This document shows positions 15,290-21,816 of a stretch of 21,816 bases of DNA, piece after piece. The position numbers and the translations under genes were made by a program. A model generated the notes under the pieces. That model was given only the letters and a program-made list of their open reading frames with translations. It did not search any database and was not told where the DNA came from. Every line of letters begins with the position of its first letter. Positions within the stretch are counted from its first letter, which is position 1. Source of the DNA: CAYYFX01 sp964571855 (GTDB taxonomy: Bacteria; ARS69); assembly GCA_964571855.1 (NCBI GenBank), contig CAZNDO010000035.1:1-21816 (forward strand), in the 5' to 3' direction.

Positions 15290-16267
15290 ATGCAGTTCCT
15301 CAAGGAAACGCGGATCGACTTCATCGGCAAGCGCAAGTACGCGTTCGTCCTGTCGTCCATCCTCATCCTCGGATCCATCGCGCTCGTCGGGCTGAACGGC
15401 ATCAAGTACTCCATCGACTTCGCGGGGGGCTCGATCCTCCAGGTGCGGTTCCCGCAGCCCGTGGCCGTGGACACCCTCCGCGAGACCCTGAACGGCGTGG
15501 GGCTCGGGCAGTCGGAGATCCAGCGGTTCGGCGAGGCGAACGAGATGCTCGTGCGGATCCCGGACAAGGGTCCGGCCGCGCGCGCCGACAGCGTCGCGAA
15601 GGCCGCCGTCCTGGCCGCGTTCCCGGACGTGGAGGTGCGCCGCGAGGAGACGGTGGGCCCCAAGGTGGGCGGGGAGCTGCGCGGCGCGGCGTTCCAGTCC
15701 ATCGTGCTCGCGCTGTTCCTGCTCCTGCTGTACGTCACGTTCCGCTTCGAGTTCCGCTTCGCGGTGGGCGCGATCCTGGCGCTGGCCCACGACGTGATCG
15801 TCACGGTGGGCGCGCTGGTGCTGATCGGCCACGAGATCTCGCTCGTCACGATCGCCGCGCTGCTCACCATCGTGGGCTTCTCGCTGAACGACACGATCGT
15901 GGTGTACGACCGGATCCGCGAGAACCTCCGCGTCCCCACGCGGGAGCCGGTCGAGGCGGTGCTGAACCGGAGCATCAACCAGGTGCTCGGCCGGACGATC
16001 ATCACGTCCGGCACGGTCCTCATGTCCACGCTGGCTCTGCTGTTCTTCGGCGGCGAGGTGCTCTGGGACTTCGCCTACGCCCTCACGGTGGGGGTCGTCT
16101 GCGGCGTGTACTCCACGGACTTCGTGGCCACGCCGATCGTGTACGAGTGGGACCGGCGTTTCCCGCGGAAGGTGAAGGGGGCCCCGGCCGTGCCGCCGGC
16201 GCCCGCCACCTCCAAGGGGAAGGCCGCGGCATCCTCCGGGAAGGGAGCCGCCGCCAAGGCGTCCTAG
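15290..16267 (+). CDS. secF: Protein translocase subunit SecF
   Basis: SecF (325 aa), partner of SecD in the membrane. TM1 is at about 18-38, followed by KYSIDFAGGS (residues 39-48), the family signature. The periplasmic domain runs to about 130, then five TM helices. The VGFSLNDTIVVYDRIREN motif, with N200 and D201, is the conserved SecF TM4 segment, and NRSINQVLGRTIITSG the following loop. The ATG at 15290 lies 11 nt after the secD stop with a GGGGG stretch before it, as usual for secDF. The final 35 residues form an Ala/Pro/Lys tail (PAVPPAPATSKGKAAASSG) not found in short SecF proteins. No strong terminator is visible after the stop. Confidence 0.95.
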   Translation: MQFLKETRIDFIGKRKYAFVLSSILILGSIALVGLNGIKYSIDFAGGSILQVRFPQPVAVDTLRETLNGVGLGQSEIQRFGEANEMLVRIPDKGPAARADSVAKAAVLAAFPDVEVRREETVGPKVGGELRGAAFQSIVLALFLLLLYVTFRFEFRFAVGAILALAHDVIVTVGALVLIGHEISLVTIAALLTIVGFSLNDTIVVYDRIRENLRVPTREPVEAVLNRSINQVLGRTIITSGTVLMSTLALLFFGGEVLWDFAYALTVGVVCGVYSTDFVATPIVYEWDRRFPRKVKGAPAVPPAPATSKGKAAASSGKGAAAKAS

Positions 16268-16333
16268 GACACGCGCTGCCGCGGCCGTCGCGATCTTGAA
16301 GTGCCTGCGGGGCAACGGGTTGGGTGCTCCCGG

Positions 16334-16360
16334 CCCTTGCGCCCGCGTTGACCCTTGCGC
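16334..16360 (+). repeat. Direct repeat of 9 bp across a -35 element
   Basis: CCCTTGCGC occurs at 16334-16342 and again at 16352-16360, an 18-bp spacing. The second copy overlaps the last bases of the -35 TTGACC. It could be an operator for a dimeric regulator or just GC-rich coincidence. Confidence 0.3.
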
Positions 16361-16377
16361 GACCCCGGACCTATGAT
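16348..16377 (+). promoter_or_regulatory. Sigma-70-like promoter of the 16438-histidine kinase unit
   Basis: TTGACC (16348-16353) and TATGAT (16372-16377) are 18 nt apart and lie about 60 nt upstream of the GTG at 16438. The Shine-Dalgarno of that gene is GGAGG at 16427-16431. Confidence 0.65.
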
Positions 16378-16437
16378 GGGGACGCGCGGGCTCCTCGCCG
16401 TAACCGATCCCGCGCGGCCCCTCCCCGGAGGCACGTG

Positions 16438-16953
16438 GTGTCGCGGTCCCGTCTTGGCCTGATTGTCGCGCTGCTCCCGCTGCTCGGCGGAGCGGTCGCG
16501 GTGCGCGCGGACTCCACGGCGGCCCCGGACGCGGAGCTGGATCCCGGCATCGGGCGCGCGGACCTGCCCCCCGGCGTGCCGGACGGACCGTTGGCGGTGT
16601 TCGCCGCGCTGGAGAAGGCCTGGGCCGAGGAGGACGCGGACGCGGTCGTCGCGCTCCTGGATCCGGAGGATCGCGTGCGCATCGCCATGGCCACGGCCGG
16701 TCCCCGCGGCGGCTGGTTCAACCGGGACCAGGCGTACTTCCTCGTGAAGGACATGTTCGCGTTCACCGAGACGGAGCGCTTCGAGTTCGAGCGCTACTGG
16801 AACCTGGACTCCCGCGGGCGCTCCCCGTACGCCGTGGCCGTCCGCGATCTCGACGGCGGCGGGAATGGACCGCGGACCGATCGCGTCTACATCTCGCTCC
16901 GGAAGCGCGACGGCGCCTGGTACATCGGGGAGATCCGGTCCATCGATCGGTAG
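16438..16953 (+). CDS. Small secreted protein, NTF2-like fold suspected
   Basis: A 171-aa exported protein with no name I recognise. The signal peptide (LGLIVALLPLLGGAVAVRA, cleavage near residue 24-25) lacks a lipobox, so the product is probably periplasmic. The mature part is linker-like to about residue 45. It then has GPLAVFAALEKAWAEED, a helix pair reaching VVALLDPEDRVRI, a FLVKDMFAF helix, and terminal strands YISLRKRDGAWYIGEI. This order resembles NTF2-like domains (compare DUF4783-type proteins); the assignment is inference. Start is GTG at 16438: GGAGG at 16427-16431 sits 6 nt before it, whereas the in-frame GTG at 16435 is too close. The histidine kinase gene begins 12 nt after its stop, so the two are likely co-transcribed. 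Function unknown. Confidence 0.85.
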   Translation: MSRSRLGLIVALLPLLGGAVAVRADSTAAPDAELDPGIGRADLPPGVPDGPLAVFAALEKAWAEEDADAVVALLDPEDRVRIAMATAGPRGGWFNRDQAYFLVKDMFAFTETERFEFERYWNLDSRGRSPYAVAVRDLDGGGNGPRTDRVYISLRKRDGAWYIGEIRSIDR

Positions 16954-16965
16954 GGGGTCCGCCCG

Positions 16966-19900
16966 ATGCCGGCCCACGTCGCGATCCTCGCGCTCATGGC
17001 CGCGACGGCGGCGGTGGCGGTCCTCGCCGGCCGCACGCGCACGGACCGCTTCATCGCCGCGCTGGCCGTGGCCTGCGCCCTCCTGCAGGGCGGGCTCCTG
17101 CTCGGGGAGCGCGAGCGCGGCCCGCGGTGGCAGGAGTCCGCCGCGTCCGAGCTCACGCGGCGGGTCGAGGGGATCGTGGCCTTCCTGCGCGAGGAGGGCG
17201 CCTCGGCGCTCGGGCAGGTCCGCGCGATCGGCGACGACCCGGACACCCGCACGCTGCTGTCCGGGGACGACACGCACGCGCAGAACGCGCGCCGTCCCGT
17301 GTTCCTGGACCTCCTGCAGCGCTTCCCCGAGGGCGCGGACGCGGGCGTCACGATCTACGACCTGCGGGGCCGGCCGCGCGCGTGGGGCGGGTGGTCGCCG
17401 CCCGCCACGATGATGCTGGCGCACGAGCCGCAGGGGGACTCGGAGACCGTCGAGATCCGCGAGGGGAACATCTACACGCTGCTCGAGGTGGTGCACCCCG
17501 TGGCGGGGGCGGCCGGGGCGCCGCTCGGGTACGTGGCGTACCAGCGCCCGCTCCGCGTGCAGTACCCGCTGGAGAGCCGGCTGCTGCGCGTGCAGGACGT
17601 GCTGCAGCGTCTCGAGGGCGGCGGCGGCGCGCGCGCCAGCGTGGCCCTCGTGCTGGACGTGGCCGACGGCGCGGACGTGCGGTCGCTGCGCGCCGGGAAC
17701 GTGAAGATCGACGCGCGCGGGGAGGTGGCGTCGTGCTCCGCGGCGATCCTCACGTCGACGGACGACGTGGCGGGGCGGGTGTCGCTGACCGGCTTGTCCC
17801 GTGACGCATGGCTCGCCGATAGCCAGCTCGGCCTGCGGCGGCTGCGCGACGTGCTGCTGGCGCTGCTCGCCGCGCTGGCCGCGCTGCGGATCTGGGCGCG
17901 GGCGGGCGCCTTGCCGGCGCCCGTCGCGCCGCTCGCGCGCATCGCGCTCGTTGCCGGCGGGCGGCTCCTCCTGCGGGGCGTCGCCTCGCGCACGGGTCTG
18001 GAGGGGATGGAGCCCTTCGACCCGTCCTGGTTCGCCTCGATCCGGTGGGGCGGGCTGCTGCGTTCCCCGGCGGACGCGCTGCTCACCGCGGTGGCGCTGT
18101 TCCTCGTCACGCGCGAGATCCGGCGCCTCGTCGTGGGTTTCGAGCCCCGGCTGGGGGCGCTTGCCGCGCGCTCGCGCCTCGCCGTCGTGCCCGGCGCGCT
18201 GCTCGCGCTGCTGGTCGGCTCGCTTCTCGCCCGGCACTGGCGCCAGGTGGCGGACATCGCGCACAACGCGAACGTCTCCCTGTACGACGGGCTCGACCCG
18301 TTCACGTCCGTACCGGTGGCCACGCTGGAGGCGGCGCTCCTCGCCTTCGGCCTCGCGTTCCTCACGCTGGGGGACGCGCTCGGCAGCGCGGCGCGCGCCC
18401 TGTGCGCGCGGTGGCGGCCCGTCGTGGGCGCCGGGTTGGTCCTGGCGTGCGCGTGGTTCGCCGCGGCAGTGAAGACCGTGGGACCCAGCGCGTCGGTGCC
18501 CGGGGACTTCCTCCGCCCGCTGCCCGCCCTCGCGGCGCTCGCGGCGTTCCACGCGCTGCGCCGGCGCGGCGTGCGGTCAGCGGCCGCGTTCGGGCTGGCG
18601 GCGTCGCTGCTGGCCGCGGTGGCGAACTTCCCGCCGCTGCTGACCGGTGTGGAGGCGCGGCGGCGGGAGCTCGTGGAGCTGTACGCGGTGGACCACACCG
18701 AGAGCCCGTCCTCGTCGCGGCACTTCCTGGTCGAGCGCATCGCCGAGAGCGTGGCGGCGTCGCCGGAGCTCGTGGAGGCGCTGACCGAAGGACCGGGACC
18801 GAAGGGCGCGAACCTCGCGTTCGTCCTCTGGGCGAAGAGCCCGCTGTCCAGCCTGCCCGCGGGGTCGTTCATCCGGCTGTGGGACCGGTCCGGGCGCTCG
18901 TTCTCGGAGTTCAGCCTGGGCTATCCGCCGGAGATCGTGTCCATGCAGGCGCCGCGACGCGGCACGCGGTTCCGTCGCGAGGAGATCGGCTCCGAGCGGG
19001 TGGACGTGTACTCCACGGCGGTGGGCGCGCGCACGGGGGAGGGCGCCTCGGGCACGGTGGAGCTGTCCATCGCGTGGTACGACGAGCTCGGGCGGCCGGA
19101 GGGCGCCCCCCGGACAGCGTCCGGCCTGCTCGCCACGTTCCAGGCGCCCACGGAGTACCAGCGCTTCGCCACGAGCGTGCCGGAGCGGGTGGACCGGTAC
19201 CGCGGCGACCGGCTGGTCTCGTCCACGGACCTGGAGGAGGGACTGCTGAGCCGCGTGCCGTCCACGATCATGGACGCGCTCGCCGACCCCGCCGTGGAGG
19301 GCCGCTGGGAGCCGCGGCGGATCGGGCGGAAGCTGTGGGACCTGTACTGCGTGCGCGAGCGGGACGGCGAGGACACGGTGGGCTACCTCACGTTCGGCAT
19401 CGAGCGGCACGGCGTCGTGCACGGGGCCGGGCTGCTCGTGCGCGCGGCCCTCGTGACGCTGCTGCTCGGCATCGGGTCCATGGCGGTCCTCTCGATGCTC
19501 GCGCGCGCTCTCCCGGACCACAGCGGCGCGCGCCGCTTCGCGCTGCCGCGCATCGGCTTCCGCGAGCGCGTGATCGCCGGGTTCCTGCTCGTGTCGCTGC
19601 TGCCCACCATCCTGCTCGGCGTGCTCGGCCGGAACCTCTTCGTGCAGCAGAAGCGCGACCAGTTCCGTGCGGGCCTGGAGGAGGACCTGCGCGTCTCGCG
19701 CGAGCTGATCGGACGGCGCCTGGTGGACGCCGCGCGCAACGCCGCGGCGTCCGAGGAGGTCCGCGCGATCCTGGACGGCGAGGCGGGCTACCGGGAGCTC
19801 TCCACCCCGGCGTCGGTGGACGGGATCGTCGTGCTGTCGCCCTCGGGGAAGCTGCTCGGCGCGAGCCCGCAGGCGGACGTGCAGCTCTCGCTGCTGCCGG

Positions 19901-21672
19901 CGGTCATGGACCTCGCGGACGCGCCGCTGGAGTTCTTCCGGCATCGCGGCCCGGAACTCGTGGCGTGCGCGCTCGTGCCGCTGGAGGCCGAGGCGCCGCA
20001 GGAGCCCGCGCGCGTGCTCGCGTTCCAGTGGGTGGATGCGGCGTTGGCCGCGGACCTGGAGCGGCGCGTGGGATCCCCGGTGGGCTTCTTCGGTGCGGGG
20101 CGCCTGGCCGCCACGTCGAAGCCGGAGCTGTACCGCTCGGAGATCCTGTCCGACCTCGTGGACCCCGGGGCGTTCCTGCGGATCGAGCTGCAGGGCGCGC
20201 AGCGCGTGTTCCGCCCCGCGCGCGCCGGGGGCACGTCGTTCCTGGCCAGCTACGCGCCGCTGCGCGACGAGCACGGGCGCCCCGCCGGCGTGCTCACCGC
20301 GCTGGCGCCGCATCCGGGCTGGCTGGACCCCGACGCGACGCTCGTGGTGTCGCGCATCTACTACCTGTGCCTGTTCGTGATCGCCGCGGCGATCGGCGGC
20401 GCGCTCTTGCTCGCGAACCGCCTCACGCGCCCCATCTCCGAGCTGACCGAGGGCGCGGAGCGGATCCGCGCGGGGCGTCTCGGCGAGCGCATCGCCTCGC
20501 GCGCCACCGGGGAGATCGGGCGGCTCGTGCGCTCGTTCAACCTGATGTCGGAGCAGCTGGCGGAGTCCGAGGCGCGCGACCGCGAGCGGCGGGAGTACAT
20601 CGAGGCGATCATCCGGCACGTCGGCTCGGGCGTGGTCAGCTTCGACGCGAAAGGGCGCATCGCCACCGTGAACGAGGCGGCGGCGCGCATCCTCGCGGTG
20701 GACCCCGAGGCGGTGACGGGGGCGGATCCCGCGGAGGTGCGCGGCCACGACGCGCTCCGCACGATCCTGGACACCGTCCGGCCCGTGCTGGCCGGGAAGC
20801 GCGCGGAGATCGTGACCGAGCTGGAGACGCCCGGCGGCGCGGCCGACCCCGAGGGGCTGCCGCGCACGCTGCGGCTCGTGGCCACTCCGCTCGTGGACCG
20901 CGCGGGGCGCGCGCAGGGGGCGGTGGCCGTGTTCGAGGATCTCACGGAGCTGATCCGCTCCAAGAAGATCACGGCGTGGGCGGAGATGGCGCGGCAGGTG
21001 GCGCACGAGATCAAGAACCCGCTCACGCCCATGAAGCTGTCGGCGCAGCACCTCCGGCAGGCGTGGCGCGACCGCCACCCGAAGTTCGACCGCATCCTGG
21101 AGGAGTCCACGGAGACCATCGTGGACCGGTGCGAGGCGCTGCGGCGCATCGCCATCGAGTTCGCGGACTACGCCCGCATGCCGGGACGGCGCCTGCAGCG
21201 CGAGGACCTCGGCAAGCTGCTCGGGGAGGCGCAGCGGCTGTACGGCGAGGCGCGGGACCGCAAGGTGGACTTCCGGCTGGACGCGCCGCACGCCCCGCTG
21301 TTCGCGCGCGTGGACCGCGACGAGGTGATGCGCCTCTTCATCAACCTCATCGAGAACTCCATCCAGGCGATGCCGGACGGCGGGGATCTCGCCGTGCGCG
21401 CGTGGCGCGACAACGGCACGAACATGGTGACGATCCACGACACCGGCGTGGGGATCCCGGCGGAGAACCTGCCGCGCATCTTCGAGCCCAGCTTCTCCAC
21501 GAAGACGGGCGGTGCCGGGCTGGGGCTGCCCATCTGCAAGGCGATCATGGAGGACTACGGGGGGTCGATCGCGATCGCGTCGGCGGCGGGGACGGGGACG
21601 ACCGTCACGCTCGTGTTCCCGGTGGACGAAGCTCCGGCGAGCGGGGGGGCGGTGGATCCCGTCGCGGCGTGA
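16966..21672 (+). CDS. Giant NtrY-like sensor histidine kinase with three sensor segments
   Basis: A 1568-aa membrane kinase. TM1-TM2 (about 3-47) lead to a first extracytoplasmic segment (50-285), about eight hydrophobic helices (290-555), and a second extracytoplasmic segment (560-815). Two membrane segments (about 820-845, 869-888), a third segment (890-1125) and TM (1131-1150) follow. HAMP (about 1150-1205), PAS (1211-1320), HisKA and HATPase complete it. The H-box VAHEIKNPLTPMKLSA has phospho-acceptor H1347, the NtrY signature. The N-box (N1464), DTGVGIP (D1492) and GGAGLGLPI are intact, so it should be active. There is no receiver domain and no response regulator in the window. The ATG at 16966 lies 12 nt after the 16438 gene. 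NtrY describes the kinase core, not nitrogen sensing; signal and partner are unknown. Confidence 0.9.
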   Translation: MPAHVAILALMAATAAVAVLAGRTRTDRFIAALAVACALLQGGLLLGERERGPRWQESAASELTRRVEGIVAFLREEGASALGQVRAIGDDPDTRTLLSGDDTHAQNARRPVFLDLLQRFPEGADAGVTIYDLRGRPRAWGGWSPPATMMLAHEPQGDSETVEIREGNIYTLLEVVHPVAGAAGAPLGYVAYQRPLRVQYPLESRLLRVQDVLQRLEGGGGARASVALVLDVADGADVRSLRAGNVKIDARGEVASCSAAILTSTDDVAGRVSLTGLSRDAWLADSQLGLRRLRDVLLALLAALAALRIWARAGALPAPVAPLARIALVAGGRLLLRGVASRTGLEGMEPFDPSWFASIRWGGLLRSPADALLTAVALFLVTREIRRLVVGFEPRLGALAARSRLAVVPGALLALLVGSLLARHWRQVADIAHNANVSLYDGLDPFTSVPVATLEAALLAFGLAFLTLGDALGSAARALCARWRPVVGAGLVLACAWFAAAVKTVGPSASVPGDFLRPLPALAALAAFHALRRRGVRSAAAFGLAASLLAAVANFPPLLTGVEARRRELVELYAVDHTESPSSSRHFLVERIAESVAASPELVEALTEGPGPKGANLAFVLWAKSPLSSLPAGSFIRLWDRSGRSFSEFSLGYPPEIVSMQAPRRGTRFRREEIGSERVDVYSTAVGARTGEGASGTVELSIAWYDELGRPEGAPRTASGLLATFQAPTEYQRFATSVPERVDRYRGDRLVSSTDLEEGLLSRVPSTIMDALADPAVEGRWEPRRIGRKLWDLYCVRERDGEDTVGYLTFGIERHGVVHGAGLLVRAALVTLLLGIGSMAVLSMLARALPDHSGARRFALPRIGFRERVIAGFLLVSLLPTILLGVLGRNLFVQQKRDQFRAGLEEDLRVSRELIGRRLVDAARNAAASEEVRAILDGEAGYRELSTPASVDGIVVLSPSGKLLGASPQADVQLSLLPAVMDLADAPLEFFRHRGPELVACALVPLEAEAPQEPARVLAFQWVDAALAADLERRVGSPVGFFGAGRLAATSKPELYRSEILSDLVDPGAFLRIELQGAQRVFRPARAGGTSFLASYAPLRDEHGRPAGVLTALAPHPGWLDPDATLVVSRIYYLCLFVIAAAIGGALLLANRLTRPISELTEGAERIRAGRLGERIASRATGEIGRLVRSFNLMSEQLAESEARDRERREYIEAIIRHVGSGVVSFDAKGRIATVNEAAARILAVDPEAVTGADPAEVRGHDALRTILDTVRPVLAGKRAEIVTELETPGGAADPEGLPRTLRLVATPLVDRAGRAQGAVAVFEDLTELIRSKKITAWAEMARQVAHEIKNPLTPMKLSAQHLRQAWRDRHPKFDRILEESTETIVDRCEALRRIAIEFADYARMPGRRLQREDLGKLLGEAQRLYGEARDRKVDFRLDAPHAPLFARVDRDEVMRLFINLIENSIQAMPDGGDLAVRAWRDNGTNMVTIHDTGVGIPAENLPRIFEPSFSTKTGGAGLGLPICKAIMEDYGGSIAIASAAGTGTTVTLVFPVDEAPASGGAVDPVAA

Positions 21673-21735
21673 CGCCGGCGCCCCGAGGTCGGGCTTGCGG
21701 TGGCGGCCCCGGCGGGTCCTCCGCGGCGGGCGCTC

Positions 21736-21760
21736 GGCCTCCGCCGTCCCGGCGGAGGCC
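21736..21760 (+). terminator. GC hairpin, 11-bp stem, possible terminator
   Basis: GGCCTCCGCCG (21736-21746) and CGGCGGAGGCC (21750-21760) pair perfectly around the loop TCC, 63 nt after the histidine kinase stop. No T-run follows, so the terminator call rests on stem strength and position. Confidence 0.5.
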
Positions 21761-21777
21761 ATCGCTCCTGCGGCGGC

Positions 21778-21805
21778 GGCCTCCGGCCGTCCGGGCCTCC
21801 GGCCG
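21778..21805. repeat. 12-bp direct repeat, two copies
   Basis: GGCCTCCGGCCG occurs at 21778-21789 and 21794-21805 (16-bp period). Each copy also contains the inverted CGGCC/GGCCG theme, so short hairpins are possible. The left arm of the 21736 hairpin is a near match. More copies may lie beyond the window. Confidence 0.5.
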
Positions 21806-21816
21806 CGCCGCAGAGC

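Larger units (their letters stand above)
21673..21816. other. GC-rich non-coding edge with hairpin and repeats
   Basis: No gene begins here before the window ends. It contains a perfect 11-bp hairpin (21736-21760) and a 12-bp direct repeat (21778-21789 and 21794-21805). It is probably the transcript end of the histidine kinase unit. Confidence 0.6.

Noticed and set aside
1..21816. tRNA, rRNA, CRISPR, insertion sequence, phage or toxin-antitoxin genes
   Set aside because: I found no sequence supporting any of these. Gaps between genes are short and gene content is typical chromosomal core plus envelope genes.

Overview
This 21.8 kb window is very GC-rich, gene-dense bacterial chromosome. All genes except the first (xth) lie on the + strand. 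I see no insertion sequence, phage gene, CRISPR array, tRNA or rRNA. Signal peptides, lipoboxes, an outer-membrane-barrel-like protein, SecDF, FtsEX/EnvC and a YibQ-family protein point to a diderm (Gram-negative-type) bacterium. The Ala/Pro-rich tails and the secreted NTF2-like lipoproteins recall candidate phyla of the FCB superphylum (Eisenbacteria/Krumholzibacteriota-like), but that placement is an impression from memory and is not proven by the sequence.

Layout. (1) 15-791, minus strand: exonuclease III (xth), divergent from the rest. (2) 1002-3849: ftsE-ftsX-envC, translationally coupled by GTGA overlaps, encoding the divisome module that controls septal peptidoglycan hydrolysis. The EnvC LytM domain lacks two active-site histidines, as expected for an amidase activator rather than an enzyme. 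(3) 3924-7567: metG, tatD-family nuclease and rsmA (ksgA), closely spaced housekeeping genes. (4) 7564-10439: a 762-aa putative outer-membrane beta-barrel of unknown family and a small lipoprotein, both coupled to rsmA by stop/start overlaps. (5) 10532-11376: a self-contained unit with a near-consensus promoter, a roughly 180-nt structured leader, a strong Shine-Dalgarno, a lipoprotein gene and a 12-bp terminator hairpin. (6) 11442-13357: yibQ-family divergent polysaccharide deacetylase and pdxJ. (7) 13417-16267: promoter, secD and secF. (8) 16348-21672: promoter, a small secreted NTF2-like protein and a 1568-residue NtrY-like histidine kinase with three extracytoplasmic sensor-like segments and about 13 membrane segments. 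(9) 21673-21816: GC-rich hairpin and short direct repeats at the edge of the window.

Much of the window concerns the cell envelope: septal hydrolysis (FtsEX-EnvC), protein export (SecDF), an outer-membrane barrel, two lipoproteins, YibQ and a large membrane sensor kinase. These are interleaved with translation, repair and cofactor genes. The genes least explained by known families are the 762-aa barrel, the three small secreted proteins that look like variants of one fold, and the giant kinase.
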